Positions 10,801 through 22,744 of a stretch of 64,000 nucleotides of DNA are shown one piece after another. Made by a program: the position numbers and the translations under genes. The notes under the pieces were generated by a model. The model made no database searches, was not told the DNA's origin, and was given only the letters and a program-made list of their open reading frames with translations. Numbering within the stretch: position 1 is the stretch's first letter; each line of letters starts with the position of its first letter. The DNA comes from Oenanthe sinensis (Eukaryota; Streptophyta; Magnoliopsida; Apiales; Apiaceae): the NCBI GenBank assembly GCA_028671895.1, contig CM053807.1, positions 50,769,903-50,833,902 on the forward strand, given 5' to 3'.

Positions 10801-13800
10801 CTATGAGTTCGACAATCTAGGCAATCCACTTCATGGAGAAATGGAGAGCTTAAGGACATAGATGTGGGGTAAAGGATGGGTTGGTTTGGGGAGGTATCGG
10901 GATAGCCGGATAGGGAGTCACCAATTATGTTGGAAGTGTTTTTAAACATGTGCTGTTTCTTATGTTCTTTTTTTTGAAATTACTAATTAGTGCATTAAGT
11001 GTTTGTATTATTGCATGCGATGTTTGGTTTGTTTATATATTTATTTATTAATTAAAAAAATCTGTATACTATGTTTGATTTCTAAACTCTCTTTAGTGAC
11101 ATTTGACCTAACAAATTTATAACAGAAAAAAGAAACCATTAAACAAATTAGTTTATCTCTAAGATGTATCCTTTTTGGATAAAAATCCATTTAACAGCAT
11201 ATTCAAAACTATTACGAAAAGCAACTAAAAAGGGCCTTGATCTGCACAATAGATTCAGTATGCAGAGCCTTCAACAAGTAAAGGTTCTTTGCCACAAGAA
11301 GCTTGGACATGTTTCACTTAAATAGCTTCTTTTGTGCAGCTTCGTGATTGGTTGGATTTATCACTTAATCATGCTATACCATCTTCACTTCTCATCATTT
11401 CCGGGTATATTTAAGAATCATTTTGTCTTTCGTGCTTTTAATTTAAGCTCCATTCTCATCAGTTTCTTTTAAAATTTACATTTGATTATTACCTGTCCTA
11501 ATTTTGTTTTATAAGAATCATCTTGTGTGATTTGCAGAGTCTTCACTATGACCAAAAAGCTGAAGCCTGAAGAAGCTATTTTAGCTGCATTTTCTTCACT
11601 TCCAGATGAATTAATGTACATAGTTGGCGTGGTATCCTTGCCATGCAATGATCCTAGTATAGACATGAGAAGAAGACTTGAGTATCTAGAATTGCAAGAG
11701 AAAACCATCAAGGTTAGTTTCTTCTCCTTTACTTTTGGTCTCTAGGTTCATAGCATATATGAGAATTGAGATTACCGAATGCAGTTAACCACCCCGCTCT
11801 TGTCAGCCAGTCACCACTCACCACCATTCTTTGGTGCAAGTGCATACTAGAGCTGTGGTGTTCAGAGGAACAATTGAAAAGAAAAATAACCAATTAAATA
11901 GGTAAATCTGTTTTAATAAAATTTTAGACATCAAAAATCTTCCATGAAAAACAGAACCTATATAATGGTTCCAGCCATGACCATGAGGAAATACCTTTTG
12001 CCAGAGGTGGATGTTTGCGGGGCCCAAGGAGGCAACTTTCACTAGGCATATATTTATTCTTCAAAGTAAATATGGCTTGCATAAATGCAAATGAGGTTAT
12101 CAGGCCAAGATAATAAGGGAACAAAACACTTAAAAAAATATAGAACCATATAAATGTTGATCTGCAATTGCTATTTGCCATGCTCATGCCATAGTAATTA
12201 TCCCTACTGCATTATGTTTCCTTAGGAAGAAGAAGAGAAAGAGCTATCGGATATGAAGCAATTTGATGCTGTTCAAAATGACGAGGCTTTAAAAGTGATG
12301 ACCGTATCAACACCAGAACAAGCTAGAGCAAGATCCATGGACAAACAGGAGCAGCTTTGTGAACTCCTCGGCAATGCAATTACTGTGTTAGCTTCTGTAA
12401 TAGTAAGCATTAATATTATGTGGAATTGCTTTGAACATTATGATTATTATCTCATTAGTTTCTTCCAGCAACATCGTTAATATTTTCATGCTGATACATG
12501 TAGAATGTGAGTACGGAGTGCGACAAGTTATTGAGGTTGGTGAATAAAGAGGTATGTCTTATTAGTTAGTAATGAGCATAAGGAGTCATTTCTTTTTCAA
12601 AATGGGCTACTTATGAAATAGTTTTTGCTTCTCTTTACTGCATAGTTAGTGAGTGATTGTGCAAACTACTTTGATGTGAGAGAAAAGTTAATGGGCAGTT
12701 TACACAAGTCAAACAATCTTTTCGTTTTACACTTTCTTACTGATATTTCTCGCACATGTGAGAGTGGAAATAATGGTTGTTCTTGTCTGTGCTTGTGTAA
12801 CTTCTGTCACCGGTCAAACATGATTTCTTTTGGTGTATTAACTGTATGAATTATTTCATTAATTGCATGCCAATCACCAAATAAGATATCAAGTTGTCAT
12901 TATATGTTGTGCCCAAGGTAATTTATGACCAATATGGTATATTTGTATATATACAATCAGAAATCCCGAGTTAACTCAAATCCTCCTTGTTTGTAGATGT
13001 TTAAATCGTATGTGCGTCCTAATCTATTGCTCACGAGATACTTTCTTTTTTAGATAAATCTTTATAGTAGCTATCAGGGCAGAAAGGGTCCAGAGGGTGA
13101 AAAGGAAGCCATAATGGATTATCGAGCTGCTCAGAAGGAGAATGGAAAAGATGCTGAATTAGATGTTGGTGATAATGTTTCATCGGCACTGATAAATAGG
13201 GTATGCACTGATAAAAATGTACTGGAATTTGATTCGTTCTGTGATATCCATCGCTATCATCTTGTCTCACACTTGCTGACTTGCAGGCTAATGGTATGCT
13301 CCGAAAACTTGAAAAAGAGACTGATGGCGCGGATTCAAATATTAGCTATCATTGGCGAGTTCTTGAGAGGTAATTAGAATGCTTCCATACTACACTTTAC
13401 ATACAAATATTGAGAATAATTCACCCAAGTCGATACACATGGCATTCTTAATCAGCCACCTTTCTGATTGATTGACATAGGCAGCTCTCTAAACATGCCG
13501 CTTCAGAGTTGTATATAGAATGCTGCCTTATTAAAAACATCAGATCCATACATATAAGAATTTCCCATGGTTTTGTTATAGTTGTCAATTTATTGTTGGT
13601 GGTGTATAAATTTGTGGCAAGCACCAGATTATAGAAGTGTATACATAAATCATACTGTTTCTTGACAAGAAGGTAAGAACAGATGATGTAAATTAATGAC
13701 AAAACCTCATGATGCCTAAATATTTTAGTGATTACAAGTATCCATACCTACTTTACATAATATTGTATAGTAATAAACTAAAATAAATTAACTTAAATTA

Positions 13801-14851
13801 TTTTAAGTATTAAATTAATTTTTTCAGAAGTTGAAACTTGATGTTTTCAGTAAAAGAAGTTAAGAAATGTAAATGTAAATGTAAACGTGAATAGTGAAGA
13901 GTAATGAATTACGTGGAAGACACTATTACCTTGTAGTTTGGACCCCGTAGAAGTGAATTATTAAAATTGAACTCGTATGATTTGGAGAAAGGAATTATAT
14001 GTTAACTTTCCTTTATTATATGTTAATATGTATACATAGAGACAATTGTTTTTTTATATAAAGTTTAAATATATGTACAAAAAAGATTATTAGGAATATT
14101 TTAGGTTATGGAAATATAATAATAAAGGATTTGTTTCCTTTGTTAACTAATTTCCTTATTGATTGGCTTTTATTTGTTTAAGTTTTTCGGTGTTACGTCG
14201 ATACAAGGAGATGCCTTTATTATTATTTGCATACTTTGATTATCGAAATTGAGATTGTTTTCTTGTTATGGGTTGCGATCCAAACAAAATTCTCTCCTTT
14301 TCTAGTTAAGGTTGGTTGAGGTTTTAAAGGCGAAATGTGCTTTTTTGTCATCCTTTAAATACTTGAACATTGTTTGACCTCAGATATTGTGATGGGAAAG
14401 TTAGTCTAGACATGGTGGCAGCTGCAACTTTCTTGAAAGAAACTGTGGACAAGGAAGGGATTCAAGAACTTATGAGCAACCTTTCGATATATAAGGGTAA
14501 GTACTGTTTTAAGAATTTAAATATGAGATTTTTATATTCAGTAAAGAATATGTGAGGTCATACATATTCTCTTGTATCATTTCCCCTACACTATTAAGCT
14601 TCTTCCGATAAAGTTATCAGCATGTGTATGTATTGGCTATATATATGAGCTTGATGTTAAATAACTATCACTGTGTTGTTGGAAAAAGGGGTGAAATAAT
14701 TGTTCTTCATGTCGTTTTCGTTATATTCGTCCCTAAATGTTTTTCATCCTTTGTTGATGCAGAAGAAATTGTGAAGTTGGGAGCTCGGACAGAAGATGTC
14801 AATCAGGGGCAGAACCAGCTGGTGCGCTCTGGCTCCCCTCTAGATTATTAA
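7865..14851 (+). CDS. LETM1-like mitochondrial inner-membrane protein (14 exons)
   Basis: Exons: 7865-8115, 8197-8509, 8603-8749, 8834-8922, 9037-9129, 9942-10059, 11340-11404, 11538-11712, 12226-12402, 12504-12551, 13054-13200, 13287-13369, 14384-14496, 14763-14851. All join in phase to 635 residues. LETM1 proteins take part in cation/proton exchange and ribosome binding at the mitochondrial inner membrane. Visible parts: a basic N-terminus (MGWGAIVRRKLFPN), a membrane segment in IFRLLPGSMYIVVPSIQFLL, the LETM1 ribosome-binding-like domain (LVNMCKLMGITPFGTDEYLR; LRDWLDLSLNH), an acidic coiled region (EEEEKELSDMKQ), and a C-terminal EF-hand-like stretch (RYCDGKVSLDMVAAA). It is shorter than typical plant LETM1 at the N-terminus, and the second EF-hand loop before EEIVKL is missing. 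The last exon could instead splice at 14820. Pieces of this gene recur at 25.6, 26.7 and 33.7 kb. Confidence 0.88.
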
Positions 14852-17046
14852 AATATTTAAAATCATGTGGTATCCATAGGCAAATCAGGTTAAAGTTCTG
14901 ATGCTGGAAACATTGTTTTGAATTTGAATGCGTTGTCTATGAAATTCTGCAAAATACATGTAGTGCCCAACCACATATGTGCTGAGACATACATGAAATT
15001 AAGAGGTCTCCTTGTTTTGTATGTGATTGACAATGTATCTCTAGCTTTGTCTCGTGCAGTAGTATAGAGAACTTGTAGTTCTGTTATTTTTGGCAATTAG
15101 GAATGTTGTACTGGGGGCATCTTCAAGTGAATATAGTGCTCATTTTGCTTTACTGATATCTACATTTTATGTTCTTTTTCTATAAAAATTTCAAAAAGAA
15201 TGTTCTTGTTAAGTAACTTTCAATACTACATAATCCAAAAGGAGATACTGCCAGAACAAGATATTGTTCTTAAATTAACTAAATTATTTAGTGATAATCA
15301 AAATTTAGTATTTTAGTACTTTGTATCGATGTACTGCCAGAACAAAATATTGTTCTTAAATTAACTAAATTATTTAGTGATAATCAAAATTTAGTATTTT
15401 AGTACTTTGTATCAATATACTGTATCATATACAAAACAAGGTGTTTGCTTTATTAAAGAATATACCATCCAATTTGAATAACAAAATTTATTTATTAATT
15501 AAGATTACGCATGCATTAAGGATATCATGACATTTATAGGAATGTGTGATAGAAGGTTCAAGCATGTGCATTTGTTTATATAAAAATTCTCGGACTTTTG
15601 GGTATATGAATGACAAAACACGGGTCCCATGCCAAAGGAAAAAATAAATAATGAATAAAATAGAAATCTATTCGCAAAAATAAAAATCAATGTTTATTGT
15701 TGGTCATGCAGATTTAGCGCAGGATAGAGGTGTGCACGGACCGGGTTGAGTGATTTTAATAATCCAATTCAATTTAATCGGATTTATAAATTTTAAATTC
15801 AACCCATAAAAATAGAATTTGTAAATCAAGCCATTTAATATATTTCGGTTTGGATCGGATTGATTGGATTAATAATATACAAATAAATTTTTTATCAAAA
15901 GAAATAAAACTAAAAATGAAAGTTCAAAACAAATTGAAGATAATGTTAATTCTGTAATACAAATATACAGTAATGGACTATTCGACTAAATACTAAATAC
16001 TATTGGGTTGGATTGATATATTGAACATTTGGATTATTTATTAATTATCTTATTTTTAATCAGATTGAATTGAATCGAATCGAATTTTAAAAAACGAAAC
16101 TCATATGTAATCCATTAAAACCGGATTAACGATTTTTCAATCCGAGTATATATTGGATTGGAAAAAGTTTGTTTGGATCGGTCGAAAAATAACCGGTTTG
16201 ATTTGGATTGGTTGGGTTGATCAAAACCGTATAGACCCAGGATTGGGGATATATTTTTGAGACAAAATTTGAAAATGATGCGAACACGAAGTGACCTATT
16301 TTTAGATTTTTATTTCTTTTCATTTGGGTATTTAATTTCAACCATACAACTACTGGGAGAAGAAATTTTAAAATTTGTAGGAAGTCGACATATATCACGT
16401 TAGAGCTTCGGTGTTGCTTTAAGTGATAATCTTTGATGCTACCACAAAAACAATAGAGCTTTATTCGAGGCATCAATGCCACCACCATCATTCATGCAAT
16501 ATTCTGATAAATGGAAGTGCATGGAGAAACGAAAAATTTGCTTATTTAATTTAGTATCCGTTTAACTTCTTTTGTACCCTCCTTTTCCTATTTATATATT
16601 TAATTTAACTTTTTTATGCATTCAAATTGACCCTTTTTTAATTGTAATTTATAAAATATTAAAAAATATGTATTGAAAAAATTAAATTTTATATTATGAA
16701 AAAATTATACTCCCCCTCCCAAACTAATTGTCATGTTTATTTTTTTTGGTCAATTTGACTCAATTTTGATTGAGAATTAAAAATTATTCTTTTATAATTC
16801 TAAAAAACTGAAAAATATATTTTAAAATAAATTATATATATTTTTCGATGATATTTTTTAATAATATTTTTGGATTATATATACTATATGTAACTTTGGT
16901 CAAATTTTAGTCAATTTAATTACAAAAAATTCAAACAGGACATGTTCATATCCAGTTCGACATCAAACATCTTATAATGATTTGTTAATACAATATTTGG
17001 TAAATCCATATCGGTAAGATCCAGCTCCAATGTCATAATTTACTCA
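14852..17046. other. Intergenic region after LETM1
   Basis: No gene. It contains the LETM1 3' UTR, an 86-bp tandem duplication (15248-15421), and a block at about 15716-16215 rich in GGATTGGATT/CGGATT words, of the kind found at hAT element ends but without a matching pair of ends. Confidence 0.5.
15248..15421. repeat. 86-bp unit tandemly repeated twice
   Basis: CTGCCAGAACAA starts each unit (15248 and 15334). The two units differ at only a few bases. Confidence 0.9.
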
Positions 17047-17775
17047 AACTTTTAAATCGTGTTATTATTACCATAAGCATAGGCTTGGCAAGTGCATTCT
17101 TTTCGGGATGTTGAGGTGCAGGTATTCTCTGAAATTTCTTTAAAAACTGGCGTGTTTGACCGCACCATTGTCACATTTAGTTTGACGAATGATGTATTAC
17201 TGGGTGTACATTCACTTTGATTTGTTTTTGCAACCCCCAGAAATATCACTTTCGAACCCAGGCAAGCAGGTGCACAGCCGGATATTATGATTACATCTAC
17301 TATGAGGCCCACAAGCTTGATAAACACTACATGGCCCTTTTGGTTCTGACCATAAAAGTAACCTATCTCATTTTGACAAAATCCCAGCTCAAATACTTTC
17401 CAATTCTCTCCCCATCAGACTGCATAAACAACCTTGAGCTATTAAGCCTTCTGGTAATGTTCATGCCAGTGGAATTGGATAACAACAAGGAAGCTGAAAG
17501 ACTCATTTGTTTCAGTATGAAGCTACTGCTAGACTCTCCCCCACTGTTCCAATAAGGTTTAATTAACTCAAATTTCATAATGGGGCATCCCCCTCCAACC
17601 GAAATGAGAAGTTTCCAGGTGCAGGATCTTCGTCACTTTTTCCATGATGACAAAATCAGATTCTCGTCCCGTAAGAAACGTATCAGTGGGGTTCTTAAAG
17701 CTTTCCCACAATGTTTCACCTGTTAGATCATTAGTCAGCACCAAATTACCAGTATCGTACACTTTAGCTGTCATT
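17047..17775 (-). pseudogene. Fragment of a G-type lectin receptor kinase (antisense copy of part of the 55.7 kb gene)
   Basis: On the minus strand the translation matches the lectin-to-PAN part of the 55.7 kb gene: TAKVYDTGNLVLTNDLTGET, then ELIKPYWNSGGESSSSF, then KGPCSVYQACGP and ECTPSNTSFVKLNVTMV. The frame changes several times and no kinase part follows. Length and order match about 56121-56880 of the larger gene without an intron in between. It is a truncated duplicate, in inverse orientation and certainly non-functional. It helps to date the lesion in the other copy: here the bases between AATCTG and TCATCATGG are two longer. Confidence 0.85.
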
Positions 17776-17931
17776 AAATAATTCTATAACTGTGGGCGAA
17801 TGCTCAACATCTATGGAAAAATAGTACACCCATAAATAGTTTGCCATGTCTAATGGACAGTTCAATAAAAATTATTAAAACTATTGAATGGACAGCATAA
17901 AAGATAGCCTGTTTGTCTAACATCCAGTGTG

Positions 17932-17935
<4 letters not shown>

Positions 17936-18027
<92 letters not shown>
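17936..18027. repeat. (TA)n microsatellite, ~45 units
   Basis: An uninterrupted TA run. The homologous site at about 27571 has only a few TA units, so the run expanded within this copy. Confidence 0.95.
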
Positions 18028-18028
<1 letters not shown>

Positions 18029-18095
18029 ACATTCCTAACTTGTTTTAATAGATACGGATTAAAGTATGAAGGATCATACATATTAAAAAACATAA

Positions 18096-18300
18096 GATTG
18101 TGTTTGAGAAGTTAGATTTCATTTCAAATGATAGATTTCAAATGATAGAATTTGAGTTGTCATTTCAAATTTTTATATTTGTACTAATATTTGAATGTCT
18201 TGTAATTCAAATGAATTCCAAATACAAATTCTTATGATTATCCAAACATGTCAGATCAAATACAAAATTTTAAATGAAATTCATGTTCTCAAACTGACAA
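18096..18300. mobile_element. Tourist/Harbinger-like MITE
   Basis: Ends GATTGTGTTTGAGAAGTTAG and ...TTCTCAAACTGACAA are inverted repeats, flanked by TAA on both sides (18093-18095 and 18301-18303). The homologous, uninserted sequence is at about 24655-24665 and 27635-27645, so the borders can be read from empty sites. Confidence 0.7.
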
Positions 18301-18520
18301 TAAATTTGTTCAATACAATTTCATAGTTTAGAACTTCATATAATCAAAATACTGAAACAAACATGTTCACTAACAGCATTGATCATTGCAATTGTTTTGA
18401 AACAAGTCTCTTAATAAGCATAATAATATTAGTAGCGAAGACACTAGCCGCACCACTTAGCCGTTTCCATAATCAGTTGTCATCAAGTGCTTAGATTTTG
18501 ACTAGAGGTAGTCAATCCAA
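18301..18520 (-). other. MORF 3' flank remnant
   Basis: Matches the sequence just beyond MORF exon 4 seen at 27.65-27.83 kb. It breaks off at about 18500, before any exon 4 sequence. Confidence 0.55.
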
Positions 18521-18812
18521 AAAATTTATTCAACTTGTATTATTTTAATACTTGTATTATTTATAAAATTGCTAAATTATTAAAAATTAGAAAAACTACT
18601 AACCATAACTAACAATATGACAATATAATTTTTCTAATATATATTTCATAGAATATATTTATAATAAAAGAGAGAAAAGTGATCACACAGGAGCAAACAA
18701 GTAATAAACAACAAAGGCAGTTAAATATGTTTCTAGGGTTTACTCTCGCTCTAACACCACTCTCATTTCCATCCTATCACCGCCACACCTAACATACAAA
18801 TCTCTCCAATGG

Positions 18813-19150
18813 CACGGGGCTTATATCAAAATTCTTGCTCATGTGCTTGGAAGGTACGAGTTTGTCTAAGGATTCTTCAAAATTGTCTAGTATATATACA
18901 AATATACAATACAATAAAAATAAATAACAACAAAGCACGTACGTGCTGTAGGATCATATCTATTTTTTGTTTAAATTTAATTTGTTAGGAACTCATATAC
19001 AACTTCATATGTAACTTTATGTTGTAGATATTTGGGCAGTTTCAAAAAGATTTGTCGAAAACTGCATGCCGGAGATTTATTCTACTTGTTGCAAATCGAT
19101 TGGTGAATAATATTTGTTTTGTATTTTGCAGTGAGGAAGAGGCTAGGATG

Positions 19151-19211
<61 letters not shown>

Positions 19212-19414
19212 GGTATCAACAAGACATTATTATGCCATTGGTGCCCTAATCGATGAGGAAATTTGTTCCAAGCTAAGAGGTGCCGCCTATTCTCTTTTCT
19301 TCATTTCTTATGAAACTTTTATTTCTCATTAATTTTTGTTCTTCTCAGAATTGGCAGAGGTGGAGAATGTGTGTCGGGACTCTTACATTAATGCGGAAGA
19401 GAAGGATTATGGAG
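18813..19414 (+). pseudogene. MORF copy C, broken copy on the plus strand
   Basis: Three exon-like pieces keep MORF order and splice sites. Exon 1 remnant ends at 18853 (YIKILAHVLGR) and carries an internal deletion that joins the GCACGGGGCTTA segment straight to TATATCAAAATT. Exon 2 is 19132-19279 (EEEARMKIY... then GALIDEEICSKLR). Exon 3 is 19349-19414 (ELAEVENVCRDSYINAEEKD). A (TA)n run of about 26 units now sits inside exon 2 after MKIY and replaces SVSTR in frame. No exon 4 is found downstream. It lies in the opposite orientation to the other copies and is a pseudogene. Confidence 0.85.
19157..19209. repeat. (TA)n expansion inside MORF-C exon 2
   Basis: The intact copies read AAAATATATTCGG here. 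In copy C the short ATATAT has grown to over 50 bp, coding alternating Ile and Tyr. Confidence 0.95.
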
Positions 19415-19770
19415 GTACGAAATTGTTTTTGTTGATTTTGTTAACACTTAAGATATGAGTAGCGTTTTCAATGGCTATAGTGGTTATTGATTCTTTTAAT
19501 AACCCAAATCTTTATTAAATCATTTTTATGTTCTCTATTTTGCTTCTTTATTACTATAGTTCCTATTCCTACATACAAATCTTACAACAATATATATATA
19601 CACACACACACACACCCTTACACAACACAAGGACTTTAAACAACACAAAATACTTGTTTTAAACTGATAAAACTACACTGCCACTTATTTCGTTTGGTAA
19701 TATCAGTTAAGCCCTCAGTTTGATTAGTTACTCTTAATTGTCATTTTTTGTTGTTAATTAAAAGGTTATA

Positions 19771-20290
19771 TGAATTTCATTGGAGGATGAGGAGGAAGGT
19801 GTTTTTGAGTTAGAGAATGAGGTACTGGGAGAAAACACACTGCTTGCGCAAGGATTCAATGCTAAACTATGCGTAGTAGGTCGTTTCATTACGGAGGGAC
19901 GTGTCGATTTTGCAGCAATGAAACATACCCTGGCTGCCTTATGGAAACCAGGTAAAGGAGTGAGTGTACATGAAGGAATTAGATGCAAATCTTTTTCTTT
20001 TTCTTTTTCAGTTTTATCACGAAGTTGATGTGAAGCGGGTAATCGAAGGGTGTCCTTGGTCGTTTAACAGGAAAGCATTAGTCATGTCACGTATGAAGGA
20101 TGGTCAAAATCCGCGATGCGTACAACTCAATTCTATATGAGGATCCGCGTTACAATTAATCTGTCTAAGCCTCTAAAACGACGTATGAAAATGAAGATGA
20201 CAGGAAATGAGTGGTTCTGGGTTAACTTTAAATACCATAACGTCCCAAGCTTCTGTTTCATTTATGGCATCATTGGTCACTTACAAAACT
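19771..20290 (+). mobile_element. LINE ORF1 remnant (DUF4283-like region)
   Basis: The translation shows LEDEEEGVFELENE..., LLAQGFNAKLCVVGRF, WKPGKGVSV, then FYHEVDVKRVIEGCPWSFNR and a WFWVNFKYHNVPSFCFIYG segment. This is the pattern of the DUF4283 / zinc-knuckle protein found in plant LINE-like ORF1 and related gag-like genes. The frame is broken between pieces and no endonuclease or reverse transcriptase follows. It is a dead 5' fragment. Confidence 0.75.
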
Positions 20291-20362
20291 AAGTGGTCTC
20301 CTCCTAAAATATCAATTTTTATTATAAAACTAATCGCATAGTTATACAACGCTTTAGTAATA

Positions 20363-20592
20363 CTCCCTCGGTCCCAAATTACTTGTCCACTTTGACTTTT
20401 ACACGTAATTTAAAGTACATGACCGCATAGTTATACACGTTATTTTAAAAAATTTCTTTTTGTGAATAAAAGTTTAATATTTGAATTTTTATTCACAAAA
20501 ATATTTTTTTTTAAATTATATAACTATGTGGTCAATGCATCTTAAACTACGCTTAAAATTCAAAATGAATAAGTAATTTGGGATGGAGGGAG
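20363..20592. mobile_element. Stowaway MITE 1
   Basis: Terminal repeats CTCCCTCGGTCCCAAATTAC and ...GGGATGGAGGGAG with TA at both ends. The empty site is in the homologous block near 27370-27380 (CTTTAGTAATAGATGAT), which gives exact borders. Confidence 0.9.
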
Positions 20593-20665
20593 TAAGATGA
20601 TATCCACATACAATCAATTAACTTAAGTTTCCCTGGTCAAGTAATGCTAAATTTCTTGCATATTA

Positions 20666-20899
20666 CTCCCTCTGTTTTGTTTTATAAGTTGATTTGATTT
20701 TTGGCACACATGTTTAGATGATTTGACCGGATAGTAAAAATTATTATTTTTAAAATTTTCTTTTTTTGAATTAAAATATTTATTCATATTTTAATTCAAA
20801 AAAAGACAATTTTAAAAATAATAATTTTTACTATCCAGTCAAATCACCTAAACATGTGTGTCAAAAGTCAAAGCGACTTATAAAACAAAACGAAGGGAG
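20666..20899. mobile_element. Stowaway MITE 2
   Basis: Terminal repeats CTCCCTCTGTTTTGTTTTAT and ...ACAAAACGAAGGGAG with TA on both sides. The interior is largely self-complementary. The empty site is at about 27430-27440 and also near 35330. Confidence 0.9.
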
Positions 20900-20902
20900 T
20901 AT

Positions 20903-22513
20903 TATGATACAGGGGAGTACAAAAATCAAAATTTCTAGTTTTTTTTGTCAGGAGATAAACTCCATGTATGAAAAGTATCAAGAAGTAGTGATTTGTCAAG
21001 GAGTTTCGTTTCTTTCATTCAAGAAAGTTAATCATCTAACCGAAAGACATGCAAGATGTCTCCAAACGCTTAGACGATAAAATCTTAATATCTGAATGAG
21101 AAATCTCCCATAAGCTTCGAAACCTTAGAGGCCAGTGTGTAAAACTCTTGTCCTTCATAATCATTCATCAATCTTTAATAAAACTCTTGCCCTCGGATCT
21201 CAACAAAAAAGACAAAAAAGTAGGCCTCCACCACTTGATTAGATACACTTAAACTAACAATCACCACAATACATTATTTTTATTCTTTATTCTTTCCACT
21301 AATTCTCAAAGCCATCCCATCTTACATGAAGAAGATCAAAAGTACCCCCTTAATTCTAAAAGTATGTATATAATTGTTTAACACAATTTACAACCAAGTA
21401 GGAACATTTTTAATTTTCCTTCGTTTATAATTAATTAGAATATATATTTAATAATTTCCTGAATGAAAATTGGTCTGACACTCCCAATTTACCACAAATA
21501 TGTACTAAATTTGTATTCAACTTTTTCAGCCTTCCGGAAATTCACATCCCATCAATTGCGAAACCAATTGGTCAATAAACAGATCCTAGCGATGAGAATT
21601 ATTGCAACTCATATAAGCAGCTCTTATATAGTACAACGGAAACTCATATAAGTACATTGAAAACTCGAAATAAATAAAACTGCTCAAGTTATTAATGTCA
21701 ACGGTTATATATATTGTGTCTTATCAATGAATTTATCTTTTTCACTACAAGTTTAGCTCACTCTTCTTTACTCGCTGGCAGAGGTGGATAGCAATTACCA
21801 CACGACCTGGAATCTTGACGATGAGCAGATGTCTCATTGTGTGAGTAGCTTCGAGTCGCATGCCACTATCTTAACCCGACCAACGGTTTCTTGGGAATCC
21901 TCATTCTTAAAGACTGCATCTTGTAGGCTGAAAGTCCAGACATTGTCGCAGATATTATTAGGTTGCATTTTTAATTATTTAATACGACTACTACTGTGTT
22001 ACTACTCATACATGTACATTTACCGGCAATTACAAATTACTGACTTGTTTAAACTTACATGATTTAGAATTGTAACCTGCATTTCAAATATCATAATAAA
22101 TTTTTACAAACATTACATTGTTCTTGTTCAAATATAAATTTTTTCAAAAAATAAAATGAAATAGTTAATCATTAACACTTTGCCATTTGAATTATTAGAA
22201 ACTATACGCAATATAACTATACATCTTTTGTTCTTATCCCTTTCAAAAGAACACCAACAAAATCATGAATTTTCTCCCTAATGTGAGAGTCAGAAAACCC
22301 AACCAAATAGACTGAAATGGTCTCAAAAAATCCTACAACAATAGAATCAATTAATATAATCACAATCACAAAACATATGCAAACAAAGAATATTGTATAT
22401 TCCCCCATGTAGCGATACTGAAAAGGAAACACATTGAATTATATAATTTTTATATAATTTCAAAAAATATGCAAATATGAAAACAAACAAAGTTTCCTTA
22501 CATACATATATAG
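20903..22513. other. Region without a recognised gene
   Basis: An open frame at 21784-22062 follows a plausible splice acceptor, but I recognise no family and no neighbouring exons. The rest is AT-rich. Confidence 0.4.
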
Positions 22514-22744
22514 TGGTTGTTTGGGTTCCTTAAACTTAAAATAAGTAGTTTATTTTATTTTTATTTTTTTTATACATATTTTCATTTTTTTTAAAGATAA
22601 ATATTTATTTTAGAATTTTAAAATCAAATATTATTTTCAAAATAAAAAATAAGTTACTTATTTTCAGAAAAAGTACATACATACTTACTTTTTTCCGGAA
22701 ATAAGGGTTTATTTCCGAAAAAAATGGGTTGCCAAACAGGGCCA
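22514..22744. mobile_element. MITE with TGTTTGG/CCAAACA ends
   Basis: Left end TGGTTGTTTGGGTTCC, right end GGTTGCCAAACAGGGCCA, flanked by TAG on both sides. It is related to the element at 30337-30557. Only its right part is present at the start of the second copy of the 3.3 kb duplication. Confidence 0.65.

Noticed and set aside
15716..16215. Possible hAT element with TAGAGGTGTGCACGGACCGG start
   Set aside because: No matching inverted right end or 8-bp repeat could be found.
16712..16950. Possible Stowaway (CTCCCCCTCCCAAACTAATT start)
   Set aside because: The right end does not show the expected inverted GGGAG and TA.
21784..22062. 92-residue open frame after a possible AG acceptor
   Set aside because: No family, no partner exons and no repeated copy was recognised.
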